Assembly: GCA_019119995.1 (NCBI GenBank)
Contig: DWVY01000055.1
Span: 1 to 59,431, forward strand
Length of the DNA stretch: 59,431 nt
Source of the DNA: Candidatus Mediterraneibacter faecavium
GTDB taxonomy: Bacteria; Bacillota; Clostridia; Lachnospirales; Lachnospiraceae
Reading direction: 5' to 3'
Part shown: positions 7,191 to 16,338 of the stretch, piece after piece
How positions within the stretch are numbered: the first letter of the stretch is position 1
Layout of the letters: the number at the start of each line of letters is the position of its first letter
Position numbers and translations under genes: made by a program
Notes under the pieces: generated by a model
Told to the model about the DNA's origin: nothing
What the model saw: only the letters and a program-made list of their open reading frames with translations
Database searches by the model: none

Positions 7191-8153
7191 TTGGGCTGGA
7201 AAAGAAAGCTTGGAATTTTTGCTGTATTTGCGGGCTCTATGATCGGTACAATGCATGTGATCAATAGAGTAATTACATATATTGCAACTGCAGAAAATTA
7301 TCTTGATAAAGACTCATATGAATATTATAATTGGAGATTCGGGAAAATTGCTTATAAGAAAAAAGGTAAAGGATCTCCTGTTCTTCTCGTACACAATTTT
7401 GATGTCTGTTCGTCCTCAGATGAATGGAAAAACATTGAAAAAGAACTTACAAAAACAAACACTGTATATTCAATCGATTTATTAGGATGCGGATGCTCTG
7501 ATCACCCTGCACTTACTTATACAAATTTTCTTTATGTACAGTTGATTACCGATTTTATCAAACATATTATAGGTGAAAAGACTGATATTATCGTGTCTGG
7601 AGATTCTTCATCGTTTGTCCTTATGGCAAGTGCAAACGATGAAACAATCATTAACCGTATTATTATGATCAATCCGCAGAACCTTATATCTCTCGCAAAA
7701 GTACCTACAAAGCGTACAAAATTGATCAAACATCTGATCTTCACACCGATCATCGGAACCTTTATCTATAATATGAAAATAAACAAACGCACGATATCTC
7801 ATAAGTTTGCTTTATCATATTATTATGATCAGAACACAATAAGTGAAAAAGATATACTGACATGTTTCGAATCTTCCCACAAAGATAAAGGACATTCAAG
7901 ATATCTTTATGCATGTCAGAAATCACGATATACAAATGCGAACATACTATTCTGCCTTAGCAAGCTGAACAACAGTATATTTATTATCTCCGGCAATGGA
8001 AATCCTGAAAATGCACTCTCCGCAAGCCAATATCAGAATCAGCTGCCGTCGATAGAAATAGTAGAGATGGATAATACAAAACAACTTCCACACGTAGAAA
8101 AACCTGATGAATTCATCGAACAAGTCAGAATACTGTTTGCTGATGAAGAGTAA
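7191..8153 (+). CDS. Alpha/beta-hydrolase fold protein (320 aa)
   Basis: An N-terminal hydrophobic segment (about residues 7-27) probably anchors it in the membrane. The hydrolase fold is seen in GSPVLLVHNFD, in IDLLGCGCSDHP and in the nucleophile-elbow position, which reads GDSSS rather than the usual G-x-S-x-G. A late His (LPHVEKPDEF) suits a catalytic triad. I chose TTG at 7191 because AGGTGAT lies just before it; an in-frame GTG at 7182 is the alternative. It is a plus-strand gene against local orientation, next to parS site 2. Substrate unknown. Confidence 0.75.
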   Translation: MGWKRKLGIFAVFAGSMIGTMHVINRVITYIATAENYLDKDSYEYYNWRFGKIAYKKKGKGSPVLLVHNFDVCSSSDEWKNIEKELTKTNTVYSIDLLGCGCSDHPALTYTNFLYVQLITDFIKHIIGEKTDIIVSGDSSSFVLMASANDETIINRIIMINPQNLISLAKVPTKRTKLIKHLIFTPIIGTFIYNMKINKRTISHKFALSYYYDQNTISEKDILTCFESSHKDKGHSRYLYACQKSRYTNANILFCLSKLNNSIFIISGNGNPENALSASQYQNQLPSIEIVEMDNTKQLPHVEKPDEFIEQVRILFADEE

Positions 8154-8160
8154 AATCAAT

Positions 8161-8525
8161 TTGTGTTTGTCGGCGAGACATCCTGCAATAAATCATCCGA
8201 AAATCACCCGGATACAGAGGAATCACTCACGTATCCTGATCAGTCTGGAATGCAATGCTTCCGGCTCCGGGTTACAAAAGGAAGATAAACTAATAACCCT
8301 GAAATATAGCTAAAAGCAATCAGCCGAACGGACAACTCGCGCTGCTCAAACAATTCCGTCCGGCTGATTAACGCTATATCTCAGGGTTAAAGTTTATCTA
8401 CCCTTTTTCCACAGTCGCCGGCAGTATTGCATTCCAGACTGATCCTAAAGGTGCATCATATCGGCTGTATCCGAATGATTTTCTGCATTCATCCAATCGG
8501 GATGTGTCTCCCCGCCAATCACGAA
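8161..8525 (+). repeat. 365-bp long-hairpin element, copy 1
   Basis: A left arm (8161-8290) and a right arm (about 8395-8525) are imperfect inverted repeats. Shared blocks include GAAAATCA..CGGATACAG, GATCAGTCTGGAATGCAAT and GATAAACT. They close on an inner stem (AACCCTGA.ATATAGC with GCTATAT.TCAGGGTT) and an apical stem at 8318-8332/8355-8369 with a 22-nt loop. It starts 7 bp after the hydrolase stop codon. Copy 2 lies inverted at 8705-9069. Reading frames inside are not conserved between arms, so it is regarded as non-coding. Confidence 0.85.
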
Positions 8526-8704
8526 GTTTACTATAAAACTGGTTGAAAGGGTACACTTTGTCGACTAAGTTCCGATTTTTTCTCATTTATATGATTGTTT
8601 GTTGAAAGCCGGAAGAAGTCAGAACTTTACCCATCCAGTAATAATATCAGTATCTACGCCAGCTCCTTTGTCAACACAGCTTTCCTTCTCCTCAGTTTAT
8701 CTAA
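8526..8704. other. Spacer between the two hairpin elements
   Basis: These 179 bp show no gene and no strong inverted repeat. A T-run (8575-8580, GATTTTTTCTC) lies 50 bp beyond copy 1 and could help terminate plus-strand transcripts. Confidence 0.35.
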
Positions 8705-9069
8705 TTCGTGATTGCCGGGGAGATACTTCCCAATTGGATGAACGCAGAAAATCACGCGGATACAGCCCATTTGATACATCTTTCGGGACGGACGGGAATA
8801 GGATGCTGCCGGTGACTGTGAAGGGATATTAGATAAAGTTAAAACCTGGGATGCAGCGTTAATCGGGAAAATGAAATTGTCTGAGTGAAACGAGTTGTTC
8901 ATTTTCCCGATTGCCTTTAGCTGTATCACAGGTTTGTTACTTTATCTTATATTCCGTAACCGGAGCCGGAAGCATCCCATCTCCGCCTGTCCTGGATACG
9001 TAACTCAATCCACTGTATCCGGGTGATTTTCGGACATTTTATCCTGGATGTCTCTCCGACAAGCACGAA
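8705..9069 (-). repeat. 365-bp long-hairpin element, copy 2 (inverted)
   Basis: It has the same length and architecture as copy 1, read on the minus strand. The arm nearest rsmG (9069 to about 8935) matches the left arm of copy 1, and the other (about 8840-8705) matches its right arm. The apical stem is a perfect 15 bp (8861-8875 with 8898-8912) around a 22-nt loop whose complement agrees with the loop of copy 1 at 16 positions. It begins one base after the rsmG stop codon. Confidence 0.85.
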
Positions 9070-9070
9070 T

Positions 9071-9784
9071 TTACAACGGTTCTTTTGACGGTACTCCTGC
9101 TTTTCTTGGATATTTCCGTGGTGTACTTTTCACCTTTTCTACCATTACCAATGCCCTCCCCATATCGGATCCGGGTAGCATGAATTTATCTGTCTTTTCT
9201 ATCTTTCCGCCTAATATATCAAGCGCTTTTTTCGACTGTTCTATCTCTCCGTCTGAATCAGCACTCTTATACGATATAAAGCGTCCTCCTTTTTTGACAA
9301 ATGGCAGGCAATACTCACTGAGTGTGGATAAGTTTGCCACTGCCCTGGAGACGCACAGATCGAATCGTTCTCTGTATTCTTCCTTTTTAGCATAATCTTC
9401 TGCTCTTCCATGCAGTGTAACTACATCTTTCAGATCAAGTTCCTCCACTACCTGATTTAAGAATTTGATCCTCTTATTTAAGGAATCGAGAAGTGTGACT
9501 TTTATATGCGGAAACGCTATCTTTATCGGAATCCCGGGGAAACCTGCGCCTGTTCCCACATCGATCAATGTAGAAACATTTTTCATCTCCTTAATTCTTA
9601 CAATTGTAAGACTATCTGTAAAGTGTTTGAGATTTACTTCATCATATTCTGTTATACCTGTCAGATTCATCACACGATTCCACTCGATCAGCAGTTCATA
9701 GTAACGGTCAAACTGTTCTTTCTGTACATCCGTCAACTGGATTCCGAGCGTCTCAAGTTCCTGATCAAACCTGCGATCGTCCAT
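9071..9784 (-). CDS. rsmG: 16S rRNA (guanine-527-N7)-methyltransferase RsmG (237 aa)
   Basis: An SAM-dependent methyltransferase that modifies G527 of 16S rRNA. The N-terminal WNRVMNLTGI motif and the SAM-binding loop VGTGAGFPGIPIKIAFP are diagnostic, and the acidic LLDSLNKRIKFL follows. The ATG at 9784 is preferred because AAGGAG lies 10 nt upstream; an in-frame ATG at 9832 would add 16 residues. It sits in the usual origin-proximal place after mnmG. Its stop codon abuts hairpin element copy 2. Low RsmG activity is a known cause of mild streptomycin resistance in other bacteria. Confidence 0.95.
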   Translation of the reverse strand: MDDRRFDQELETLGIQLTDVQKEQFDRYYELLIEWNRVMNLTGITEYDEVNLKHFTDSLTIVRIKEMKNVSTLIDVGTGAGFPGIPIKIAFPHIKVTLLDSLNKRIKFLNQVVEELDLKDVVTLHGRAEDYAKKEEYRERFDLCVSRAVANLSTLSEYCLPFVKKGGRFISYKSADSDGEIEQSKKALDILGGKIEKTDKFMLPGSDMGRALVMVEKVKSTPRKYPRKAGVPSKEPL

Positions 9785-9897
9785 TGATATCTTATACTCC
9801 TTTCCTCTTATACGCCGTGTTTTCCACGGCATAATGGTATACCCTTGTGGTATTTCCTCTTATACGCCGTATTTTCTTACGTACATCTCGCAGTCGT

Positions 9898-11787
9898 TCA
9901 CTGCTTCAGATATACGAGCAGCACCGATACGTCAGCCGGAGATACTCCCGATATCCTTGACGCCTGCCCGATGGAAGCCGGCCGGATCGCATTCAGCTTC
10001 TGTTTTGCCTCGATACGCAGGCTCTGGATCTCGTCATAGTTGATATCTTCCGGAATCTTCTTATTTTCCAGCTTCTTGAACTGCTCTACCTGACGCATCT
10101 GCCGTTTAATATATCCGTCATACTTGATATTGATATTTACCTGCTCTTCCACGTCATAAGGAAGTTCCGGCCTGTTTTCATCAATGTCAGCAAGCTTTTC
10201 ATATGATAATTCCGGGCGCCGGATCAGTTCGGCAAGTGTTGTCCCCGAATTCAGAGGTGTACTGCCAAAGGATCCCAGCAGATTCTGAACTTTTTCCGAT
10301 GTCCCGATATTCGTATGTTCGACTCTCTCGATCTCCTCTTCGATCATTTTTTCTTTCCTGAGAAGTCTCTGATAGCGCTCTTCATCGATCAGGCCGACTT
10401 CATATCCGATCTTCGTCAGACGTAGATCTGCATTGTCCTGACGAAGGAGCAGACGGTATTCGGCTCTCGAGGTCATCATTCTGTAAGGCTCATGGCTTTC
10501 CTTTGTCACAAGGTCATCGATCAGTACGCCTATATACCCCTGTGAGCGGTCGATTATGATCCCGTCTTTTCCCTGAAGCTTTCTCGCCGCATTTATTCCG
10601 GCGATCAGCCCCTGGGCTGCAGCCTCCTCATACCCTGAGCTCCCGTTGAACTGGCCTCCGCTGAACAGTCCGTCTATATTTTTAAATTCCAGTGTGGACT
10701 TCAGCTGACGGGCGTCAATGCAGTCATATTCGATAGCATACGCATTTCTCACGATCTTTGCGTGTTCAAGCCCGGGGACGCTTCTGTACATTGCATACTG
10801 TACATCTTCCGGAAGCGAACTGGACATACCGCCGACATACATTTCCGTCGTATGGATCCCCTCAGGTTCGATGAATACCTGATGCCTGTTCTTATCCGGG
10901 AATTTGACTACTTTGTCCTCGATAGACGGGCAGTATCTCGGTCCGGTTCCCTCGATAGCACCGGAAAACAGCGGCGAACGGTCCAGGTTGTTCCGTATGA
11001 TCTCGTGAGTCTTTTCATTTGTATATGTCAGCCAGCATGACACCTGATCGATCTGCACATCCTCCGGATCTGTCGTAAATGAAAACGGTACGACTCTCTC
11101 GTCGCCTTTCTGCTCTTCCATCTTGCTGAAATCTATGGAATTGCGGTCGATACGCGCCGGTGTGCCGGTTTTGAAGCGGTACATCTTTATTCCAAGGGAT
11201 TTGAGGCTGTCCGTCAGGTGGTCAGCGCTCTGAAGCCCGTTCGGACCCGTATAGGTGCTCACATCGCCGTAAATACACCTTGCCTTGAGATAGGTTCCTG
11301 TACACAGGATGACTGCTCTGCAGCGGTAGATCGCGCCGGAATAGGTCTGTACACCCGTCACATGTCCGTCTTCCGTGAGGATATCCGTAACTTCCATCTG
11401 CCTGATATCGAGACGCTCCTGATTTTCCAGCACCTGGCGCATAGCCCTGCTGTAATCCGCCTTATCCGCCTGAGCCCGGAGAGAATGCACGGCCGGTCCT
11501 TTTGACTTATTGAGCATCTTAGACTGGATAAAGGTCCGGTCGATCACCTTTCCCATCTCTCCTCCAAGAGCGTCTATCTCTCTTACAAGATGTCCTTTGG
11601 AAGTGCCTCCGATATTCGGATTGCACGGCATGAGCGCGATACTGTCCACACTCACGGTAAACATGACTGTCTGAAATCCAAGTCTCGCCGCCGCGAGAGC
11701 TGCTTCGCATCCCGCGTGTCCGGCTCCGATCACCGCTACATCATATCCGTCTTTATTTTCCCATACAGAATTTACTGAATATTTCAT
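9898..11787 (-). CDS. mnmG: tRNA uridine-5-carboxymethylaminomethyl modification enzyme MnmG (629 aa)
   Basis: The FAD-dependent partner of MnmE; together they build the cmnm5 group on wobble U34 of several tRNAs. The Rossmann motif [17 protein letters not shown] is near the N-terminus, followed by [13 protein letters not shown]; the C-terminal helical MnmE-binding region includes [18 protein letters not shown] sequence ([18 protein letters not shown]). Length is normal. The start overlaps the mnmE end by 35 bp, so the two are translationally coupled. Confidence 0.97.
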   Translation of the reverse strand: MKYSVNSVWENKDGYDVAVIGAGHAGCEAALAAARLGFQTVMFTVSVDSIALMPCNPNIGGTSKGHLVREIDALGGEMGKVIDRTFIQSKMLNKSKGPAVHSLRAQADKADYSRAMRQVLENQERLDIRQMEVTDILTEDGHVTGVQTYSGAIYRCRAVILCTGTYLKARCIYGDVSTYTGPNGLQSADHLTDSLKSLGIKMYRFKTGTPARIDRNSIDFSKMEEQKGDERVVPFSFTTDPEDVQIDQVSCWLTYTNEKTHEIIRNNLDRSPLFSGAIEGTGPRYCPSIEDKVVKFPDKNRHQVFIEPEGIHTTEMYVGGMSSSLPEDVQYAMYRSVPGLEHAKIVRNAYAIEYDCIDARQLKSTLEFKNIDGLFSGGQFNGSSGYEEAAAQGLIAGINAARKLQGKDGIIIDRSQGYIGVLIDDLVTKESHEPYRMMTSRAEYRLLLRQDNADLRLTKIGYEVGLIDEERYQRLLRKEKMIEEEIERVEHTNIGTSEKVQNLLGSFGSTPLNSGTTLAELIRRPELSYEKLADIDENRPELPYDVEEQVNINIKYDGYIKRQMRQVEQFKKLENKKIPEDINYDEIQSLRIEAKQKLNAIRPASIGQASRISGVSPADVSVLLVYLKQ

Positions 11788-13123
11788 TGATCAAATCTTC
11801 TCCTACTGATTCTCCTGTAATGCTTCCCAACGACTCATATGCGTCCATCAGATCTATGGAATAAAAGTCCTCGGGCATTCCGTCGTCTATACTTTGGATC
11901 ACCTTTTTCATACTCTCCAGTGCATCTGAAAGAGCATTTTTCTGCCTTATATTTGTTATATAGATCTGGTCGTTAAAAGAAATCTCCCCTTTCAGGAACA
12001 TCTCTTTTACCGTCTCTTCTAGCTCGCGGATCCCCTGCTCTTCTTTTGCTGAAACAGATATGACCGGGATATCCCCCGCTTTTTCTTTCATTATGTCCGC
12101 CGTGATCACCGTGTCCAGATCCGATTTATTCAAAAGAATGATCGTATTCTTATCCGTGATCAGGCGCAGGATCTTCTCATCATTTTCATCCAATTCTTTC
12201 GAGGCGTCTACTACGTAGATAATAAGGTCCGCATTCTTGGCATACTCCTGTGCCTTGTCTACTCCGATCTTCTCAATGACGTCATCCGTTCTCCTGATCC
12301 CCGCTGTATCGATCACATTCAGGCTGAGCTCACCGAGCTTTACCTGCTCTTCAAGTATATCTCTTGTGGTTCCCTCTATATCAGTTACGATCGCCCTTTC
12401 ATGCCCGGAAAGAACGTTGAGAAGCGAGGATTTTCCTGCATTCGGCTTTCCCACGATAACTGTATTTATCCCCTCTTTCATCACTCTTCCATTGTCTGCA
12501 GAGCGGATCAGATCCTCCAGCTCCTCTATGATCTCCCTGGCTGCCGACCTCAGCGTTTCCCCGTATCCGTCTACACTGATATGCTCCGGATCGTCAAGAG
12601 CTGATTCTATAAAAGCTGTGTGGTAAATTATTTTATTTCTTATATTATTAATTTTATTCTTAATATTGCCTTTTAATTGACTGATCGAGCTCTGAAGCGC
12701 ATATTCATTTTCAGAGTTTATCACATCAATGACAGCCTCTGCCTGAGACAGATCCATCTTCCCGTTTAAGAAGGCTCTCTTTGTAAATTCTCCCGGCTCG
12801 GCAGCTCTTGCGCCGCTTCTCAGTACAGCCTCCAGGACACGTTTCAGTACAAATGTACCTCCGTGACAGTTGATCTCAACTGTATCTTCTCCTGTGAATG
12901 TCCGGGGAGATTTCATGACCATCACAAGAACTTCGTCTATCGTCCCGCTGCCATCCACTATATGCCCGTAATGAATGGTATGGCTCTCAGACTCCGCTAT
13001 TCTACTTTTTCCCTTATATATCCTGTCTGCAATATCAAATGCTTCATCACCGCTGATCCTGACGATCCCGATGCCTGAATTGGTCATCCCTGTCGATATT
13101 GCAGCGATCGTATCTTTCTTCAT
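11753..13123 (-). CDS. mnmE: tRNA modification GTPase MnmE/TrmE (456 aa)
   Basis: The GTPase partner of MnmG in wobble-uridine modification. An N-terminal folate-binding domain (about 1-120) is followed by a helical domain carrying an inserted G domain with GKPNAGKSS (G1), DTAGIR (G3) and NKSD (G4), and the C-terminal FCMGK motif whose Cys is characteristic of the family. It lies between jag and mnmG and overlaps the latter, the standard order near oriC in Firmicutes. Confidence 0.97.
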   Translation of the reverse strand: MKKDTIAAISTGMTNSGIGIVRISGDEAFDIADRIYKGKSRIAESESHTIHYGHIVDGSGTIDEVLVMVMKSPRTFTGEDTVEINCHGGTFVLKRVLEAVLRSGARAAEPGEFTKRAFLNGKMDLSQAEAVIDVINSENEYALQSSISQLKGNIKNKINNIRNKIIYHTAFIESALDDPEHISVDGYGETLRSAAREIIEELEDLIRSADNGRVMKEGINTVIVGKPNAGKSSLLNVLSGHERAIVTDIEGTTRDILEEQVKLGELSLNVIDTAGIRRTDDVIEKIGVDKAQEYAKNADLIIYVVDASKELDENDEKILRLITDKNTIILLNKSDLDTVITADIMKEKAGDIPVISVSAKEEQGIRELEETVKEMFLKGEISFNDQIYITNIRQKNALSDALESMKKVIQSIDDGMPEDFYSIDLMDAYESLGSITGESVGEDLINEIFSKFCMGK

Positions 13124-13209
13124 ATATGATCACCATTCCAGTTTCCTAATAGCCGCAATTACATCTTATCTATTGTACCATTATACCGTTTCATTTTCGC
13201 ACAGAAAAA

Positions 13210-13226
13210 GGACGTTTGCAACGTCC
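13210..13226 (-). terminator. Terminator between jag and mnmE
   Basis: On the minus strand the stem GGACGTT/AACGTCC with a 3-nt loop is followed by TTTTT, directly after the jag stop at 13247. It would end or attenuate the rpmH-jag transcript before mnmE. Confidence 0.75.
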
Positions 13227-13246
13227 CTTTCCATATTAAGCAATTA

Positions 13247-14128
13247 TTATTTTTTTAACGTGACAACTACTTTTCTGTAAGGCTCCTCGCCTTCGCTGTG
13301 AGTCGTCACATAAGGATCAGACTGAAGTGCCGAGTGGATGATCCTTCTTTCATAAGGATTCATCGGCTCAAGTGCAACAGGTCTTCTGTTTCTCTTCACC
13401 TTATGGGCAATGTTCTTTGCGAGATGTTTCAGAGTCTCTTCTCTTCTTGCTCTGTAGTTTTCTGTATCGAGTTTCACCCTGACGTATCCGTCCTGATGCT
13501 TGTTTGCCACCCTGTTTGCCAGATACTGGAGAGCGTCGAGAGTCTGTCCTCTCTTGCCGATCAGGATACCCATATGTCCGCCTTTCATATCGACACAGAG
13601 CGCTCCATCCTCATCGATAGAGGAAGTGATCTCTACTTCCATATTCATGGCTTTTAATGTATCGCGTACAAATTCTTCTACCGCTTTGATCGTCTGCTCT
13701 TCTACTTTTGCAAGTTCCTGTTTCTCTCTTACAGGAGCCGGCGCACTCTCCGCTGTTTCCTCTTTTTCAGCCTTTACCTCTACCGGTTTTTCTTTTGAAG
13801 ATCTTGCCTTCTTTTCTGCCGCTGGAGCTTTTTCTCTTTTCTCTTTCTTTTCTTTCTTTGGCTGTACCGGATCCTTTTTCTCATTCAACTTTTCCGGCTT
13901 AAGAGACATCTCTTCTTTGATGAGCTCCCTGATATCCAGTTCCGGTTCTTTTTCCTCTTTTCTCCACGCCTCTATCACAGCCTGCTTCATGCCGATCCCG
14001 AGGAATCCGGCGCTGCCCTTTTCGATTACTTCATACTCAAGTTTATCACTGGTAACTCCAAGCTGGATCAATGCATCCGTGATCGCGTCGTCCAATGTCT
14101 TTGCTGATACTCTGATACTACCTTTCAT
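13247..14128 (-). CDS. jag: RNA-binding protein Jag/KhpB (293 aa)
   Basis: A cytoplasmic RNA-binding protein linked to cell-wall growth and small-RNA function in Gram-positives. A Jag N-domain (start MKGSIRVSAKTLDDAI) leads into a long Lys/Glu/Ala/Pro linker (about 75-150), then a KH domain with GILIGKRGQTLDALQYL and a C-terminal R3H domain (about 235-293, ARREETLKHLA.NIAHK). ATG at 14128 has an AGGTAGG site; an upstream ATG would add 7 residues. It follows yidC as usual. Confidence 0.93.
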   Translation of the reverse strand: MKGSIRVSAKTLDDAITDALIQLGVTSDKLEYEVIEKGSAGFLGIGMKQAVIEAWRKEEKEPELDIRELIKEEMSLKPEKLNEKKDPVQPKKEKKEKREKAPAAEKKARSSKEKPVEVKAEKEETAESAPAPVREKQELAKVEEQTIKAVEEFVRDTLKAMNMEVEITSSIDEDGALCVDMKGGHMGILIGKRGQTLDALQYLANRVANKHQDGYVRVKLDTENYRARREETLKHLAKNIAHKVKRNRRPVALEPMNPYERRIIHSALQSDPYVTTHSEGEEPYRKVVVTLKK

Positions 14129-14192
14129 CCCGATTCCTACCTTTCTCATCTGCAGGCTTGTTCCTCTTCACAGCCTGCTCTGGAACAGACAA

Positions 14193-15542
14193 CTATTTCT
14201 TTCTTTTCTTATCTTTTGACTTATCAGCCTTATCCTCTGTATCCTCAGGAGCTTTTTCTTCTGTCTTCAGACCGCTGTTATATCTGCTCACGAGATAAGC
14301 CTTTGATGTAAGGCTGCCCGGTTTTGCGTTCCTTGCAGATTCCTGCGCCTGTCTGATCTTCTCTTCCTTTGCCGGATCGGCAAGCTCTTTTCTTGACTTT
14401 GAAGAAGTTCCCACATTTCTTGTACTCTTCGTCGCCATCTTGTTGATCTCTTCTGCAGAAGTTCCTTTTTTCTCCCTCTTCTTCTGAGCCTTCTTGCGGT
14501 TTTCTTCGATCATATCTTCCACACTCTTGCTCTTGAGATACTTATTGACAGCAAGCTGCTGTACGCTTCGCACCGCTGCACTGGCTACCCAGTAAAGTCC
14601 GAGACCTGCCGGAAGTGTGAAACCGAATACGACTGAGATAAGCGGCATCGTATAAGTCATCGTCTTCATCGAATTCATCATCGGGTTGTCCGAATCCTGG
14701 GTCGATGCAGTTGTATTCATCTGAGACAGCTTCACACTGATGAACTGTGTCAGACCTGCAAGGATCGGAATGATGACTGCAAGGATAACTCCCACTACAG
14801 CTCCCGCTGCAAGCGCATCTTTAAGCAGTTCCCACGGATGGGATCCGATGTCGATGCCGAGGAAATTATTCAGGTGGGATACCTGCTGCATCGTACTCTT
14901 TGCAGTACTCTCAACACCGGGCATCTGTTCCATCAGGGCATCCCATGTAGAATTCTGGAATTTATACAGCGCTTCTACAAGGTTCGTCTTATTGGAAAAG
15001 TCATAATTCTCCGCATTGATCACTACAGAAGATGCGACTTTTTCCATAATGTCCTGATATCCTTTTGTAGCCTGGATCTTATCCACGAGCGGCAGATATA
15101 CGTTTCTGACCTTTGTTACATACTCGGGAATATTCTGTACTACAGGATACAGGCCGAACAGGATCACAAGCTGCATCAGAGACGGCAGACATCCGCTGGA
15201 CATCTTTACTCCGTACTTCTCGTAGACCATGTTTATCTCTTCCTGCTGCTTCTGCATGGAAACCTGATCTTTCTTTCCCGCATATTTCTTCTGAACCTTC
15301 TGGATCTCAGGATTCATCACAGCAGTCATCTTAGAGAATTTCTGCTGTTTGATCGTAAGCGGGAGCAGGATCATATAAATTATGATCGTAAATATAATGA
15401 TGCTGACACCGATATTCTCGATCCCGACCGCGCTCATCACGTTGTAGATTCCATTCATGACCTGGCCCAAGATCCATGAGATCTGCTTTATGACCGGCCA
15501 GTCATAAATTCCTCCGCTGGCTAAAAGCCCATAAACTTCCAT
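14193..15542 (-). CDS. yidC: Membrane protein insertase YidC/Oxa1 (449 aa)
   Basis: It inserts and folds membrane proteins, alone or with SecYEG. Five hydrophobic segments of the Oxa1 core are visible, including IIIFTIIIYMILLPLTI near residue 50 and LGLYWVASAAVRSVQQL near residue 310. A long, highly charged cytoplasmic tail (about 340-449, Lys/Glu/Ser-rich) ends the protein and probably contacts ribosomes. The insert between the first two segments is larger than in Bacillus homologues, as in many Clostridia. No lipoprotein signal is visible. Confidence 0.95.
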   Translation of the reverse strand: MEVYGLLASGGIYDWPVIKQISWILGQVMNGIYNVMSAVGIENIGVSIIIFTIIIYMILLPLTIKQQKFSKMTAVMNPEIQKVQKKYAGKKDQVSMQKQQEEINMVYEKYGVKMSSGCLPSLMQLVILFGLYPVVQNIPEYVTKVRNVYLPLVDKIQATKGYQDIMEKVASSVVINAENYDFSNKTNLVEALYKFQNSTWDALMEQMPGVESTAKSTMQQVSHLNNFLGIDIGSHPWELLKDALAAGAVVGVILAVIIPILAGLTQFISVKLSQMNTTASTQDSDNPMMNSMKTMTYTMPLISVVFGFTLPAGLGLYWVASAAVRSVQQLAVNKYLKSKSVEDMIEENRKKAQKKREKKGTSAEEINKMATKSTRNVGTSSKSRKELADPAKEEKIRQAQESARNAKPGSLTSKAYLVSRYNSGLKTEEKAPEDTEDKADKSKDKKRKK

Positions 15543-15554
15543 TACTTGTCCTCC

Positions 15555-15776
15555 TTAGGGTACCGGATCATATCCGCCTTTTGAAAATGGATTGCAGCGC
15601 AGGATCCTCCAGACAGCCAGAGCGCCGCCCTTTACCGCACCATACTTTTCGATCGCCTCCAGCCCGTACTGCGAACAGGTGGGATAATACTTGCATGTGC
15701 TATACCCCTTAAGACCGGACAGATACTTTCTGTAAAAACGGATCATCCATAGCAGGACTCTCTTCATCCGCGCCAC
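15555..15776 (-). CDS. yidD: Membrane protein insertion efficiency factor YidD (73 aa)
   Basis: A small peripheral protein associated with YidC-dependent insertion. The family hallmark [19 protein letters not shown] is present with its Cys pair, followed by [17 protein letters not shown] at the C-terminus, and an N-terminal amphipathic helix. It is located between rnpA and yidC with gaps of 14 and 12 bp, within the conserved rpmH operon. Confidence 0.95.
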   Translation of the reverse strand: MARMKRVLLWMIRFYRKYLSGLKGYSTCKYYPTCSQYGLEAIEKYGAVKGGALAVWRILRCNPFSKGGYDPVP

Positions 15777-15790
15777 TTCCTTTTTTCTTT

Positions 15791-16144
15791 TCAGGACTTC
15801 TCATTGTCCTTTATATATATTTTATGAAGTTTTCCGAGGTGGATCAGAGCGCTCTCAATCTCATGGTAAGTTTTATCTTTTGCGCCTGTTCTTCCTATTA
15901 CAACGATATCATATCCACACCGGAAATGCTCTTCCGACAGTCTGTAACTTTCTCTTACAAGCCGTGTCAGATGATGTCTCACGACACTGTTTCCTACTTT
16001 TTTACTCACGGAGATCCCTAATCTGTTTTTATCCAGTCCATTTCTGAGGATATACATTACAAGACAGCTGTTTGCAAGGGATCTTCCTTTTTTATAGACA
16101 TTCTGGAAATCTTTATTTTTCTTTAAAGATTCAGAGAATTTCAT
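15791..16144 (-). CDS. rnpA: Ribonuclease P protein component (117 aa)
   Basis: The protein subunit that helps RNase P RNA process tRNA 5' ends. The conserved basic RNR-type helix reads [20 protein letters not shown], and RLGISVSKK precedes it. The His-His variation in this helix is frequent in Clostridia. It follows rpmH, as in nearly all bacteria. Confidence 0.95.
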   Translation of the reverse strand: MKFSESLKKNKDFQNVYKKGRSLANSCLVMYILRNGLDKNRLGISVSKKVGNSVVRHHLTRLVRESYRLSEEHFRCGYDIVVIGRTGAKDKTYHEIESALIHLGKLHKIYIKDNEKS

Positions 16145-16185
16145 ATAAAAACCTCTTCCTTATACTTATCTCTGAATAGAAGAAA

Positions 16186-16205
16186 AGGCCACATATATGC
16201 GGCCT
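16186..16205 (-). terminator. Attenuator-like hairpin between rpmH and rnpA
   Basis: On the minus strand AGGCC and GGCCT enclose a further CATA/TATG pairing and are followed by TTTTCTTC. It overlaps the rpmH stop codon and could keep rpmH transcript levels above those of rnpA. Confidence 0.5.
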
Positions 16206-16338
16206 AAGCTGATAACTGTTTTCTTCCTTTTGCTCTTCTGGCAGCTAATACTTTTCTTCCGCCCGGTGTGCTCATTCTTGCTCTGAAACCATGAACCTTA
16301 GATCTTGATCTCTTCTTCGGCTGAAATGTCATCTTCAT
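16204..16338 (-). CDS. rpmH: 50S ribosomal protein L34 (44 aa)
   Basis: Read directly from the minus strand; the 44-residue product begins [19 protein letters not shown] and ends in a Lys/Arg-rich tail ([16 protein letters not shown]), the full L34 signature. It is the first gene of the leftward rpmH-rnpA-yidD-yidC-jag operon and faces dnaA across oriC. Confidence 0.97.
   Translation of the reverse strand: MKMTFQPKKRSRSKVHGFRARMSTPGGRKVLAARRAKGRKQLSA

Noticed and set aside
8398..8832. Two short frames (8398-8586 minus, 8599-8832 plus) with similar predicted peptides (RGDTS..LDE.RKS.GYS)
   Set aside because: They lie in the matching arms of the two hairpin elements, so similarity follows from the DNA repeat. 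The other two arms do not keep the frame, and ribosome sites are absent.
8161..9069. Retron, CRISPR or TnpB-guide explanation for the long hairpins
   Set aside because: No reverse transcriptase, cas or tnpB gene is nearby and there are no regularly spaced repeats.
13500..14219. A 239-codon frame opposite jag
   Set aside because: It is the antisense shadow of the Lys/Glu-rich jag linker, giving a Ser/Phe-rich low-complexity product.
14838..15479. A 213-codon frame opposite yidC
   Set aside because: Antisense shadow of yidC with no start signal; composition is not protein-like.
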